This document shows positions 1 to 8,875 of a stretch of DNA of 64,000 nucleotides, piece after piece. Positions within the stretch are counted from its first letter, which is position 1. Every line of letters begins with the position of its first letter. This DNA comes from an uncultured bacterium (GTDB lineage Bacteria > Planctomycetota > Phycisphaerae > Phycisphaerales > UBA1924). The position numbers and the translations under genes were made by a program. Location of the stretch: positions 23,270-87,269 of the forward strand of contig CAILKP010000060.1 of the NCBI GenBank assembly GCA_903834785.1, given 5' to 3'. The notes under the pieces were generated by a model that was not told the origin of the DNA, searched no databases, and saw nothing but the letters and a program-made list of their open reading frames with translations.

Positions 1-182
1 GGAAGGCCGCCCGCGTCAAGGGGCCCAGCCACGGCGGGCTCAACTGGGTGTTCAACGGCGAGGACCTGATCCGCCTGATCCGCAAGGCCGAGAGCGGGAA
101 CTTCACCGAGCGCGGCCGCCCGGCGGCCAATGCCTGGCGGACGCTGCTGACGGAAAAGGGCCTGAAGATGCCGGAGGAATGA
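1..182 (+). CDS. C-terminal end of an unidentified protein, cut by the window start
   Basis: An open frame enters the window (first full codon at position 3) and ends at TGA 180-182, giving about 59 residues. The visible part is hydrophilic, rich in Lys, Arg and Glu, with a probable helix (EDLIRLIRKAES) and a tail ending KMPEE. I do not recognise the family from this fragment. It converges on the phosphatase gene, and only 33 bases separate the two stop codons. Confidence 0.6.
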   Translation, partial: KAARVKGPSHGGLNWVFNGEDLIRLIRKAESGNFTERGRPAANAWRTLLTEKGLKMPEE

Positions 183-215
183 TGGGCCCCTACGGCCCCG
201 CTCGGCCGTCGTCGA

Positions 216-1511
216 TCAGGGATCAATGGCTATCACGATGACCGACTGGTCATCCCCCTGCGGCCCATGGGCACGGGAGGCAGCGATCAGGCCGTCACAC
301 AGTTGCTGGGGTGAGGCCGGGCCCAGCCGGTCCAGCGTCCGTCGGATGCCGTCGTTGCCGAACTCGACCCCAGAGAGGCCGAAGGCCTCGGTCAGCCCGT
401 CGGTCAGGATCACAAGCCGGTCACCCGGGCCAAGGGGCAGGGTGCGGGCCGGGAAGACCTCTTCGGCCACAACCCCCAGGGGCAGGCAGTCGTTGTCGAT
501 CTCAACCCATTGCTTCCGGGCTGCGACAAAGTGCAGCAGCGGACCGTGGCCGGCGGTGCACAGCTCGGCCTGACGGATGCCGCGGTCGTCGGCCGCCAGC
601 GGAACACGCAGGGCCACGAAGGTGGCGAACATGCCCGGCTCGCTGAGCTCTGCCAGAACGCGGCTGATCTCCCGAGTGCTCGATGCCAGATCCGCCCGCG
701 CCGGGCCGCTAGTGCCCAGCAGTGTGCGGACCGAGGCCTTGAGCATTGCCATGATGATGCCGGCCTTGACGCCATGCCCAGAGACATCCGCCAGCACGAC
801 ATCAATGCCGCCGGTGTGCCGGACGGTGTCGATGAGGTCGCCACCCATGACACTGGAGGCGTCGCTTCTTCCGACGACACGTATTCCTCCTGCGGCAATG
901 TCCACCGCCGGGACGATTGCCCGGTGCATCTCCGCGGCGATGGCCAGCTGCGTCCGCTGCTCGGTTGCCAGGCGTCCGAGGCGGCGGCCAAAGGCCAGCA
1001 GGAAGATGTACCCGCAGGCGATGGCGAGGATGGCGGTCACAATCGCCCGGATTCGAGCGAGATCAACATCTTCCGGAGCGACGGTCCAGATCAACCCCGC
1101 ACGAATGGCAATCTTGAACAGCTCGGTGCCACCGTACAGCTGAAAGAGGACCACCGCGGGGATGAGCCAGGCCTTTCGGAAGACGCCGCTGTAGGCGTAG
1201 CCCAGGGCGATGCAGCCGCCGATGGTGCCCGAAAGCAGCATCCCGCCGAGGTTGTACGGCTTGGCCCGGAGCAGTTCCGACATCGGGCCGATGGAGAAGA
1301 ACGTGGCGAACGCGCCCAGCAGCAGGTAGATCGCATCACGCGGTGCCGGCGGTTCAAAGACCAGCAGCCGCCGATAGACGGAACGGAGCACGTTGGCGGC
1401 GGTCTGCATCGGCCGGAGTGTAGAGAGCGGGCTCGACGCCCCTTGAACTGACGGCGGTGTTTTCATCGCTGCTGGGGCACCAGTCAAGAGCCTTCGCTGG
1501 AAGTCGTGCAT
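216..1511 (-). CDS. Membrane-anchored SpoIIE/RsbU-type PP2C serine phosphatase
   Basis: A 431-residue protein. An N-terminal hydrophobic part has about four membrane segments (roughly residues 60-80, 88-110, 113-133, 155-175), followed by a cytoplasmic SpoIIE/PP2C phosphatase domain from about 190 to the end. Metal-binding motifs are intact: GGDLID at 223-228, DVSGHG at 242-247, TAGHGP and TDGLTEAF further on, and DDQSVIVI at 420-427. Enzymes of this family dephosphorylate anti-anti-sigma proteins in partner-switching pathways. No RsbV/RsbW-like gene is in the window, so the target is unknown. In-frame Met16 and Met35 are alternative starts, because no clear ribosome site precedes Met1. Confidence 0.88.
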   Translation of the reverse strand: MHDFQRRLLTGAPAAMKTPPSVQGASSPLSTLRPMQTAANVLRSVYRRLLVFEPPAPRDAIYLLLGAFATFFSIGPMSELLRAKPYNLGGMLLSGTIGGCIALGYAYSGVFRKAWLIPAVVLFQLYGGTELFKIAIRAGLIWTVAPEDVDLARIRAIVTAILAIACGYIFLLAFGRRLGRLATEQRTQLAIAAEMHRAIVPAVDIAAGGIRVVGRSDASSVMGGDLIDTVRHTGGIDVVLADVSGHGVKAGIIMAMLKASVRTLLGTSGPARADLASSTREISRVLAELSEPGMFATFVALRVPLAADDRGIRQAELCTAGHGPLLHFVAARKQWVEIDNDCLPLGVVAEEVFPARTLPLGPGDRLVILTDGLTEAFGLSGVEFGNDGIRRTLDRLGPASPQQLCDGLIAASRAHGPQGDDQSVIVIAIDP

Positions 1512-1719
1512 GCCCTGTCTCGGGGGGCAGTCTGATTCCTAGGGAACCCCCTGAATCTGTCCCCCCGTCGAATCCGGTCGTCCTGTCGGGCGAAGCTCAG
1601 GACAATCATCGCAGCGTTCTCCCGCGGCAAGGCCACGCCCTGAGGTGGGTTGTGTCGGCCGGCACACCGTCATTTGTTCGCCGCGGCGGCTGCAACGCTT
1701 TTTGCTTGAAGGACTCCAT

Positions 1720-2514
1720 ATGAACTCATCGACCCGCGCGTTCTCCCTGTTCGCCCTGCTGTGTGCCGGAAGCCTGCTGCTGACCCAGCCCGCTGTGGCC
1801 CAGACCAAGGAAACCGCAAAGCCGGCCGCGACCCCGGCCGCACCGGCAGCTCCCGCCAAGCCAGCCGACAAGGCCCCGGCTGCCCCTGCTGCCCCGGCCA
1901 AGGCCGATGCTCCCAAGGCCGATGCCCCCAAGGGCGATGCCAAGCCCGCCGCCGGCATGCCCCCCGCCGATGAGGCCGGCAAGAACCACGAGATCTTCAA
2001 GCAGATGGAGGGTGAGTGGACCTGCGTTGTCAAGCAGTTTGGGCCCGATGGGGCCGAGATGAGCGGCGGCACCGGCACCATGATCAGCAAGCTGGTCATG
2101 GGCAACCGCTTTGTTGTTTCCGAGTTCGACGGCCGCATGATGGGCCGCTTCTTCCGCGGCATGGGCACGATGGGTTACAGCAACACCGACAAGCGGTACG
2201 AGGGCACCTGGATCGACTCCATGGGCACGGGCACCATGTTCCTGACCGGCTCGACGGACTCGGCCGGCAAGGTCCTGACCATGACCGGCGAGATGATGGA
2301 TATGGAAACCGGCAAGCCCGGCAAGATGAAGGAAGTCACGACCATGCTGACCAAGGACACGTACAAGTCCGAGTTCTTCATGGTCGCCGGCGGCAAGGAC
2401 ATCAAGGTGATGGAAATCAGCTACGCCAAGGGCAAGGCCGCCAAGGAAGAGGCCAAGAGCGACAAGAAGGATGAGAAGAAGGACGAAAAGGCCGACAAGA
2501 AGGACAAGAAGTAA
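1720..2514 (+). CDS. Exported DUF1579-like protein with Ala/Pro/Lys-rich linker and charged tail
   Basis: 264 residues from the ATG preceded by GAAGGA at a good distance; the longer upstream reading lacks support. Residues 1-28 form a signal peptide with a likely cut at AVA-Q. Residues 30-85 are a repetitive Ala/Pro/Lys/Asp linker. The folded part (about 95-235) has the Gly- and Thr-rich beta pattern of DUF1579: GEWTCVV, then GNRFVVSEF and repeated Met-Gly-Thr motifs. The last 25 residues are almost only Lys, Asp and Glu. Function is unknown. The unusual Met content (many MGTM/MMDM-type clusters) is notable for an exported protein. A terminator hairpin follows. Confidence 0.85.
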   Translation: MNSSTRAFSLFALLCAGSLLLTQPAVAQTKETAKPAATPAAPAAPAKPADKAPAAPAAPAKADAPKADAPKGDAKPAAGMPPADEAGKNHEIFKQMEGEWTCVVKQFGPDGAEMSGGTGTMISKLVMGNRFVVSEFDGRMMGRFFRGMGTMGYSNTDKRYEGTWIDSMGTGTMFLTGSTDSAGKVLTMTGEMMDMETGKPGKMKEVTTMLTKDTYKSEFFMVAGGKDIKVMEISYAKGKAAKEEAKSDKKDEKKDEKADKKDKK

Positions 2515-2560
2515 TCTGCTAATCTGCGTGCCGCACGCAGATCAACACACAGATGTGACC

Positions 2561-2596
2561 AGGGCCCGCCGTGACTGGCGGGCCCTGAACTTTTAA
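2561..2596 (+). terminator. Rho-independent-type terminator after the DUF1579 gene
   Basis: A 10-bp perfect stem (AGGGCCCGCC with GGCGGGCCCT, loop GTGACT) is followed by GAACTTTTAA. It lies 46 bases after the stop codon. Confidence 0.75.
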
Positions 2597-2665
2597 TGGG
2601 GGGTTGACAGGGTGCGATTCGACGCGGAACGGCAGTGCGTGCCGGCCTGACCGCGGTGGCTTGCT

Positions 2666-3868
2666 TTACGGGGCCACGATCAGCACTGGAATACTGACGG
2701 ACTGCCACTGCAGCGGGGGCCGGGTCCACCATCCGGGAACTTCCGGTCCCATGAAGGGTGACTCGCGGACTGTTGCCGTAGTGGGGGCATCGAGCGTGAG
2801 CAGTTCGACCTTGACGCCCCGGTTTCCCGCGAGACGTCTCTTGAGGATGTCCAGAGTCTTGTCGTGATCGCGCACCGTCAGCATGTACCCGCCAGCAGCT
2901 CTTGGCTGCAGCCACTCGAGACCGGCGTCGGCGACCTCTTGGCCGCTGCGGCCGACCCACCAGGGCATGGCCGAGGTCTCCAGCGCGCGGTCGATCGGGC
3001 GGGATGAACTGGCGAAGGGCAGCGAGGGGACGCCCGAACCGGTGCCGGCACCGCGAGCAAAGTCGGAGGTCCGCACCATCGGCTCGGCGGCGGATGCCAT
3101 CAGCGCCTGCTGACCGGCTTCGTCGAGTTTGGCGGTGGCCAGCACTTCGCTTGCACTGCGGCTGAGCCCACTGACGGCGCGGGTTGTGCGTTCCGGGGAA
3201 GTCGACCGCACGATCACCACCAGCCGCCCCTGACGGGCCAGTTCGAGCATGGTGGGAGGGGCGACGGGCTCGCTTGCGGCAAGAGCGGTGGCCGGGGATG
3301 GGTCCGATGGCCCCTCGGGATTTCCAACTGCAGATGGAGCGTTTTCGCCCGCCGGCGTGTTCGTGGCAATCACCATCTCTGGTGTCGCCGTCGGACCGGG
3401 GGCAGCCTCGCGTGCCGTGCGCTCGGCGAGTTGGCGCTGCTGCCAGTCGCTGACCCGGGTGCTGACGGCGGAAACAGCTGCCCAGCCGCCCCAAGCCATG
3501 AGGCCGACTGCCGCGGCAACGGCAAAGCGGCGCGGCCAGGCGGTTTCGCCCAAGCGTTCCCAGATGCCGCGGCGTTCAACGCGGAAGGTTGAGACTGGGA
3601 TAGCGGCCGGGGCGTTGAGTTCGGAGAGGATGCCCTCGCTTTCCAGCATGGAGGCCACATTGTCGAGCATGGCCTCCGAGCTGGCGGCCTCTCCGGCCAG
3701 GGCAACGAGCTGCTGCCGCTGGGCCCGCATGGCACGCACGGTCTGGGCATCGGCCGGGCTCAAGCCGCGAAGTTCGTCCATCGCCGCAAATGCCGCACCG
3801 TCGGCTTCGATCAACTCGAGCAGCCGCTGCTGGTGTGCACTGATTGGGTCCGCATCGCGGTGAGCCAT
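2666..3868 (-). CDS. Single-pass membrane protein, probable anti-sigma partner of the adjacent ECF sigma factor
   Basis: 400 residues. The N-terminal ~110 residues are helical and acidic (HQQRLLELIEADGAAFAAM). One membrane segment lies at about 115-135 after a WPRR basic stop, followed by a long low-complexity outer linker and a C-terminal domain with a beta pattern near DHDKTLDILKRR. No HxxxCxxC zinc anti-sigma motif is seen. The gene starts 51 bases after the end of the ECF sigma gene on the same strand, the arrangement typical of a sigma/anti-sigma pair. The anti-sigma role is inferred from context and topology only. Confidence 0.7.
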   Translation of the reverse strand: MAHRDADPISAHQQRLLELIEADGAAFAAMDELRGLSPADAQTVRAMRAQRQQLVALAGEAASSEAMLDNVASMLESEGILSELNAPAAIPVSTFRVERRGIWERLGETAWPRRFAVAAAVGLMAWGGWAAVSAVSTRVSDWQQRQLAERTAREAAPGPTATPEMVIATNTPAGENAPSAVGNPEGPSDPSPATALAASEPVAPPTMLELARQGRLVVIVRSTSPERTTRAVSGLSRSASEVLATAKLDEAGQQALMASAAEPMVRTSDFARGAGTGSGVPSLPFASSSRPIDRALETSAMPWWVGRSGQEVADAGLEWLQPRAAGGYMLTVRDHDKTLDILKRRLAGNRGVKVELLTLDAPTTATVRESPFMGPEVPGWWTRPPLQWQSVSIPVLIVAP

Positions 3869-3919
3869 GGGCGGGTGGTGTGTGGAGCGGGGAGGGAGGG
3901 GGGAGGGGGGTCGAAGGGG

Positions 3920-4576
3920 TCAGTCGGGGTCGGCGTTGCCAGGAGTCGTCGTCTCGGAGGCGAGTTGTTCCACCGCGGTCTTGAGGGCTTCACGGGCCCT
4001 GAACAGGCGGCTCTTGACGGTGCCTTCGGCGATTCCAAGGACCGAGGCGATCTGGCTGTAGTCCAAGCCGCGGACGTCCCGCAGCACCAGAATCGCTCGT
4101 CGCTCGGCATCCAGCGTGGCCAAGGCCCGGGTCAATAGCCCGGAGAGCTCACTGGATTGGATGCGCTCCTCGGCCCCGGGTTCCACAGGCCGCCAATCAC
4201 CACGGGGCCCGCGGCTGGCCGCACCGGGCTCCGGCGGCCCAGGCTCGGCGTCTGAGGGGGAATAAGGTGATAGCGACTCAGTACGACGTATTTTCTCGGA
4301 CCTTCGGTAGCTGAGGCAGGCGTTGATGGTGATCCGAGTGCTCCAGGTGCCAAAGCCGGACTGAAAGTCAAAGCCGGCCAGCCCGCGGACGATGTTCAGC
4401 AGGGCTGACTGGCAGACATCCGCCGCGGCGTCGCGCCCCACCATCGCGGTGCAGACGGCCAGAAGGCGTGGCTGATGCCGGCCCAGTAGGGTTCGCCAGC
4501 CATCCGGAGCGGCCGAGCCGTCCCGGATCGCCCGGATGAGATCGTCATCAGTTGGTGCACCGCCATGCTCCGGCAT
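3920..4576 (-). CDS. ECF-type RNA polymerase sigma factor
   Basis: 218 residues from the chosen ATG. Region 2 spans about residues 25-95 (RHQPRLLAVC, ending at FGTWSTRITINACLSYRR). A Pro/Gly-rich linker of about 50 residues follows, then region 4 (ALATLDAERRAILVLRDV with the helix-turn-helix SQIASVLGIAEGTVKSRLFR). The frame stays open to 4717, but 4576 is preferred because TAACCT lies 8 bases before that ATG and the residues upstream do not resemble a sigma factor. It is followed by its presumed membrane regulator. Confidence 0.88.
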   Translation of the reverse strand: MPEHGGAPTDDDLIRAIRDGSAAPDGWRTLLGRHQPRLLAVCTAMVGRDAAADVCQSALLNIVRGLAGFDFQSGFGTWSTRITINACLSYRRSEKIRRTESLSPYSPSDAEPGPPEPGAASRGPRGDWRPVEPGAEERIQSSELSGLLTRALATLDAERRAILVLRDVRGLDYSQIASVLGIAEGTVKSRLFRAREALKTAVEQLASETTTPGNADPD

Positions 4577-4584
4577 CGGTGATG

Positions 4585-4590
4585 AGGTTA
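4585..4590 (-). promoter_or_regulatory. Candidate -10 hexamer of a leaderless start
   Basis: TAACCT on the minus strand, 8 bases before the sigma-factor ATG at 4576. No Shine-Dalgarno sequence lies between. It supports the shorter start. Confidence 0.45.
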
Positions 4591-4785
4591 GTGCCCCAGC
4601 AGGCGCTTGCGCGATTCGGTCAGCCCGGAGGTCTACCTTTCGGCGCAGAAGTCCGGCCGTCGCGGGTCTCGGGTCAATCGAGGATCCGGTGGTTCGGGTT
4701 CCTGCTGTCAGTGCCACGGGCGGCCGCGCGTGCCACTGATGCGGAATGTTCTCTGGCCTTCCATGCCTTTCGCCCCGGATTCACC

Positions 4786-5268
4786 ATGACCAGCGCACCG
4801 GTTCCGACAGAAACGACCCGCGGCTACGACCTTCCGGTGGTGACGCAGTTCTCGGTCTTCCTGCCCAACCGTGTCGGCCGCCTGCTCGACCTGATCAAGC
4901 GGTTTGATGACAACATGGTGCGGATCTGCTCGCTGGCGGTGCTGGACTCAACGGACCACGCCGTGGTGCGTCTGATCACCAGTTCCACCGAGGGCACGCG
5001 GAAGATCCTCGCTGAGCAGCAGTTGGCGTACATGGAGAGCTCGGTCCTGGTGGTGTGCATCGAACGCAACCACACCCTTTCGGCCATGTGTCAGTTCCTG
5101 CTCGGGGCTGAACTGAACATCCGCTTTGCCTATCCGCTCTTTGCCTGGCCCGGTGCGTGTCAGACCGTGGTGCTTGCGGTGGATGACCCGACGCTGGCGG
5201 GGCAGATCCTGCGGCGGAAGGAGTTCCGGCTGCTGGCTGAGGGCGACTTGCCGAAGTACACCGACTGA
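4786..5268 (+). CDS. Tandem ACT-domain regulatory protein
   Basis: 160 residues. Two ACT-like halves are visible: residues about 17-80 (TQFSVFLPNRVGRLLDLIKR, a typical ACT entry with Gly-Arg-Leu before the helix) and about 85-155 (SSVLVVCIERNHTLSAMCQF). ACT domains bind amino acids and regulate enzymes or act as stand-alone sensors; the ligand here cannot be told. The ATG at 4786 is chosen because the first ACT strand follows closely; the same frame is open upstream into the divergent sigma-factor region. It has no operon partner. Confidence 0.75.
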   Translation: MTSAPVPTETTRGYDLPVVTQFSVFLPNRVGRLLDLIKRFDDNMVRICSLAVLDSTDHAVVRLITSSTEGTRKILAEQQLAYMESSVLVVCIERNHTLSAMCQFLLGAELNIRFAYPLFAWPGACQTVVLAVDDPTLAGQILRRKEFRLLAEGDLPKYTD

Positions 5269-5345
5269 TCGGACCCGGATGGGTTGCCAGTACAAGCGGG
5301 CGGCCGAGGGGATAAGCAGCGGGGGGTGAGCCAGGCCGGTGGGCC

Positions 5346-5588
5346 TTACTCGCTCATGCGGGCAACGAACAACTCGATAATCACGTAGCACGCGGCGGCC
5401 AGCCCGATCATGGCCAGGACGATCTGCACGGCCATGCTGGCGACCTGCGGCCAGTAGCGGTCCATCGTGGGGAGGCGAATCGCCTTGTACGCCATTGAAA
5501 TGAACAAGGCGATGGGCAGGAGCGTCAGCCACCAGAGGGCATGAACGTCCAGCGGATCAATGAAGAATCGGTGGGCCAGAGTGAACAT
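5346..5588 (-). CDS. Small two-helix membrane protein, translationally coupled
   Basis: 80 residues with two strong hydrophobic segments (about 18-37 and 50-73) separated by a short polar loop. Its ATG shares one base with the stop of the upstream gene (TGATG at 5590-5586), so translation is almost certainly coupled and the two proteins are likely partners. The family is not recognised. Confidence 0.7.
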   Translation of the reverse strand: MFTLAHRFFIDPLDVHALWWLTLLPIALFISMAYKAIRLPTMDRYWPQVASMAVQIVLAMIGLAAACYVIIELFVARMSE

Positions 5589-6184
5589 CACGCGCCACCC
5601 CCGGCGGTGCGGCGGACCCTGGGCCGGTGCCAGGACGCGTCGATGATCGCGATGAGGTTCAGCAGCCCGGCCAGCATGCATGCCAGTGTGCCAACCTCAC
5701 CGACGCGGGCCATCGCGCGGCGGTAGCTCGGCACGTTTCCAGGTGCGCGACCGGCGGTCTGGCCGGTGTTTGAATCACGGGCTTCATCCGGCAGCGGGGG
5801 ACGGAACTTGATGGCTCCGTCAGGGCCGGCGGTCAGCGGCTCGCGGATCTTGAAGCCGTACTGATGAACTGCATCGACGGCGAAGGCGACCGGTCCGACG
5901 AACATCTGACCGGCAAACCAGATCGCATCACCGCCTTCAGCGACGTGAGGGGGTTTGTTCTGGAACGCACGGATCCGATTGGCAAAGTACAGACCGGAGT
6001 CGACGGCATCGAGCCCGGCGACGAGGATGCCGCCGAAGAAAAGCCCCAGAATACCGGCGGCGATGAATATGCCTCTGCGGACCTGGCCCAAATAGGCGTG
6101 ACCGAGACCGGGCAGAACGAAGGCGAGCAGGCCGGCGACCGGTTGAAGCTGCTCGTCGGAATGGTCGGATGTGTGTTCGGTCAT
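5588..6184 (-). CDS. TM2-like small multipass membrane protein (possibly DUF6677)
   Basis: 198 residues. The N-terminal half holds the TM2-like signature PGLGHAYLGQVRRG (about 25-38) followed by the hydrophobic stretch FIAAGILGLFFGGI. A second hydrophobic region (MFVGPVAFAVDAV) and a C-terminal helix (GTLACMLAGLLNLIAII) follow. Members of this group are common in Planctomycetota genomes and have no established function; the DUF6677 assignment is from memory of that pattern. It is the first gene of a two-gene coupled unit with the 80-residue membrane protein. Confidence 0.72.
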   Translation of the reverse strand: MTEHTSDHSDEQLQPVAGLLAFVLPGLGHAYLGQVRRGIFIAAGILGLFFGGILVAGLDAVDSGLYFANRIRAFQNKPPHVAEGGDAIWFAGQMFVGPVAFAVDAVHQYGFKIREPLTAGPDGAIKFRPPLPDEARDSNTGQTAGRAPGNVPSYRRAMARVGEVGTLACMLAGLLNLIAIIDASWHRPRVRRTAGGGA

Positions 6185-6562
6185 GCGCGTGCGTCGGCCC
6201 GGACGGCCGATGGGAGTTCGCAGGGTACCCGGCCGCGGCCACCGGGAAAGGCGGGGCGGCCAGAATCATTCTTCACTGGATCACGGGAAGGGGTGGCAGC
6301 CAGGACCCAAGGATCGGGGGGAGGCGGGAATCTCCCGGGATCGTCATGAAACGGTGAGGTTCGTTCCAAAAACAAGTGAACCGGCGTGCCGCCGGAGACC
6401 GATCCTAGCGGCGTCCGTGAGGCGGGCGCAAAGTGGGAATGGCCCTCCTTGCCCTCCTGCCGGTTCGAGGCATACAAGGGGCATCGAAAACTCGCACCGT
6501 TCCGCATCGTTGCGGGAGGGCGGCGGGACATTCCCCCGCAACGGTGCAGCAGAGATCTCCGC
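6185..6562. other. 378-base divergent intergenic region
   Basis: It separates the TM2-like gene from the acidic protein gene. The frame of the acidic protein continues back to an ATG at 6386, but the extra 59 residues are Arg/Pro-rich and look non-coding. No RNA gene or strong promoter could be recognised. Confidence 0.4.
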
Positions 6563-7015
6563 ATGGCAACCACGCTGATCGCTCAATACGTCGACTCTCA
6601 CACTGTCCCGGCCACCGGTCGAGACGAGGCACCCAGTTGGTTTGGCGAGGGTGTCTGGTCCGCCGATGAACTTGGCCTGGGTTACACCCTCGGCGGCACC
6701 GCGCTGGAAGTTCTGGGCGCCAAGAAGCCCAAGGACGATGAAGACGACCTTGATCCGCCCGGCAAGGGCGAGGATGAGGACGAGCTCGATGACGAGGATG
6801 AGCTCGACGATGAAGACGACGAGGACGAACTCGATGACGAGGACGACCTTGACGATGATGACGGCCTTGACGATGATGAGGAAGATGAGGACGATGACGA
6901 GGAGGAGGAGGACGACGAGTTCGCTGGCGACGAAACCGAAGACGCGGAGTTCGGTGAGGGCGATAGCGAAGAGTTCGGCGACGCGTTTGACGATGAAGAC
7001 GACGATGAGGAGTGA
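6563..7015 (+). CDS. Highly acidic Asp/Glu low-complexity protein
   Basis: 150 residues. The first ~55 residues are ordinary (MATTLIAQYVDSH, then an aromatic-rich patch with SWFGEGVW). From about residue 55 to the end the chain is almost pure Asp and Glu with scattered Leu in an ELDDEDE repeat, about 70% acidic. No hydrophobic segment is present, so it is likely cytoplasmic. Such tails occur in proteins that bind basic partners (ribosomal proteins, DNA-binding proteins) or divalent metals. ATG 6563 is chosen because conserved-looking sequence begins there. Confidence 0.6.
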   Translation: MATTLIAQYVDSHTVPATGRDEAPSWFGEGVWSADELGLGYTLGGTALEVLGAKKPKDDEDDLDPPGKGEDEDELDDEDELDDEDDEDELDDEDDLDDDDGLDDDEEDEDDDEEEEDDEFAGDETEDAEFGEGDSEEFGDAFDDEDDDEE

Positions 7016-7070
7016 TCCGCTCTGCCGCTGAAGGCTGGTGAGATCGCTTCGTTTCCCCGGAGCGTCGTCC

Positions 7071-7784
7071 GTGAGCCACCGCAGCAGCAAGCCCGATCAC
7101 GACCACAACCATGACTCCAACCGGAGCCGCCGCGCCGATGTGCCGGGCGGCACCGCTGCTTCCGGCCCGGCTGCGGGCCAGCCGCGGCCTGCTGAGAACG
7201 CTCCCGTCCCGCCCCAGGCGGCCGCCAAACCGGCGGAAGCAAGCGGGTGTGCGGATCGCTGTGCCGAGCCGTGCGCAAACTGCTCGAACAAGCCCCACCA
7301 CGAGCCCCCGGCTTGGGCCGGCGACTGGTCGGCGAACAACGTGGTTGATCGCCGCAGCGGCATCCCCTGCCGCCGGGGAGGCAATCCCGCGGCGTCGCGC
7401 CGAGTGGCGGCGTTCGATCCGGTTACCGGTGAGCCGGTGCAGGCAACGCAGGACGCGGCCGGGGCGGACGCCGCAGGCGACGAACTGGCCGACCTCAGCC
7501 GCCGCCGCGGTGCTGGCCGGCGACTTTCAGACTTCACCCGCTGCGCCGAAGAGGGCGACTTTAACCGCGAGCAGTTCCTGTTCGTGATGGCGATGGACGG
7601 CTTTAAGCGTGCCAACGGCAAGACCTTCCCCACCTGGACTGATGTGCTGGAGGTCATTCGCCTGCTGGGCTACCGCAAGACGTGCAAGAGCGAGCTGAAC
7701 ATCCGCGCGGCCGAGGACTGGACCGAGCACCACGATGTTCCCAGTAACGTCCGTTCCACCGGCTGGGACCGCTGGGCAGCCTGA
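7071..7784 (+). CDS. Hypothetical protein with Cys/His-rich linker and conserved C-terminal domain
   Basis: 237 residues from GTG 7071, which has GGAG 8 bases upstream; GTG 7038 is an alternative in the same frame. The N-terminal third is disordered and His/Pro/Ala-rich, with a Cys cluster (CADRCAEPCANC) that could bind a metal. The C-terminal part is compact and helical (EEGDFNREQFLFVMAMDGFK, then FPTWTDVLEVIRLLGYRKT) and looks like a conserved domain I cannot name. It converges on the dipeptidase gene with 2 bases between stops. Confidence 0.7.
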   Translation: MSHRSSKPDHDHNHDSNRSRRADVPGGTAASGPAAGQPRPAENAPVPPQAAAKPAEASGCADRCAEPCANCSNKPHHEPPAWAGDWSANNVVDRRSGIPCRRGGNPAASRRVAAFDPVTGEPVQATQDAAGADAAGDELADLSRRRGAGRRLSDFTRCAEEGDFNREQFLFVMAMDGFKRANGKTFPTWTDVLEVIRLLGYRKTCKSELNIRAAEDWTEHHDVPSNVRSTGWDRWAA

Positions 7785-7786
7785 GT

Positions 7787-8836
7787 TCAGGTGCCGCTGA
7801 GCATCGGGAACAGCCGCAGGAAGTTGCCGCTTGTAAAGCCACGAATGTCCGCATCGGCCCAGCCCAGGCGAGTGAGCTCATCGATGAGCTTGCTGTAGTC
7901 GCTCGGCAGATTAATGCCCTCGGGCAGCCGGGCTGCGGAGAACCCTCCGTCGGCATCCGTGCCCAGGCCCACATGGCGACGCGAGCCGACGAGCTGGCAG
8001 ATCTGCTCGACATGCCGCACGGCCGTGGTCACCGTGCAGCGGCCGGATTTGTCGCAGGCCGGATCGAGGAATCGCGAGTACAGGTTCAAGCCGATCACCC
8101 CGCCGCGGGAGGCGATCGCGCGGATCTGCTCATCGGTCAGGTGCCGCTGGTTCTTCGCATCGCCCAGCAGCGTGCGGCAGTTGGAGTGAGACGCCATCAC
8201 CACGCGGTCGGTCGTGTCGAGCAGTTCCGCAAAGGCCCTGTCAGCCAGGTGCGAGGCATCGTGGACGAGGCCGAGGCGATCCATCTCCACGACCATGGCG
8301 CGGCCGGAGGAGGACAGCCCTGCCCGCGGGTCATCCGGCGGCGTGCCATTGCCCCCGGCGTATCGGGAGGCGTGCCACCATGCCAAGCCCACGGCCACCA
8401 CGCCATAGCGTGCCCACCAGGTAAGTTCGGCGGGCTCACGGACGATGTCCGCGCCCTCGATGAGAATGCCGATCCGAAGGGAGGAGTTCCCGCTGAGCGG
8501 CGCGACGGCCGCCTCTGCCGTGGCGGCCGGCAGCGAGCACAGGCCGGCATCGGCCCACCGGCGATAGATCTGCAACTGGCGGGTGCCGACGGTGAATGCC
8601 GACTGGGCATCGCCCAGCGGGTAGCCGATGCGGCGGTCGATCCCGCCGCCCTCGGTGAAAATGGTCCCCAGTGCGGCCCGCACGCTCCCGGCTGCCAGCG
8701 AGGGCAGGGTCACTGAGGCGGGCAGATCCGGGCCGCCAGCCTCGGCCGGCGATGCGGTCATGTTCCGACCGAGCGCTTCCATCATGGCCAGGTCCAGATG
8801 GGCGTCAAACCAGGGCATGTTGTCGATCTGTGCCAT
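7787..8836 (-). CDS. Membrane dipeptidase (peptidase family M19, renal dipeptidase-like)
   Basis: 349 residues, near the usual family length. The metal-site motif FDAHLDLAM is at residues 10-18, and VVMASHSNCR plus GTDADGGF supply further zinc-ligand and substrate regions. IGLNLYSRF and the C-terminal GFTSGNFLRLF are also typical of M19. These enzymes hydrolyse dipeptides, often with D-residues at the C-terminal side. No signal peptide is visible, so cytoplasmic peptide turnover is likely. TACCCT lies 7 bases before the ATG. Confidence 0.9.
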   Translation of the reverse strand: MAQIDNMPWFDAHLDLAMMEALGRNMTASPAEAGGPDLPASVTLPSLAAGSVRAALGTIFTEGGGIDRRIGYPLGDAQSAFTVGTRQLQIYRRWADAGLCSLPAATAEAAVAPLSGNSSLRIGILIEGADIVREPAELTWWARYGVVAVGLAWWHASRYAGGNGTPPDDPRAGLSSSGRAMVVEMDRLGLVHDASHLADRAFAELLDTTDRVVMASHSNCRTLLGDAKNQRHLTDEQIRAIASRGGVIGLNLYSRFLDPACDKSGRCTVTTAVRHVEQICQLVGSRRHVGLGTDADGGFSAARLPEGINLPSDYSKLIDELTRLGWADADIRGFTSGNFLRLFPMLSGT

Positions 8837-8843
8837 GACCGCG

Positions 8844-8849
8844 AGGGTA
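8844..8849 (-). promoter_or_regulatory. Candidate -10 hexamer of a leaderless start (dipeptidase)
   Basis: TACCCT on the minus strand, 7 bases before the ATG at 8836, with no ribosome site between. Confidence 0.5.
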
Positions 8850-8875
8850 CCGCACTGCGGGCGAAGCTGCGCGGA

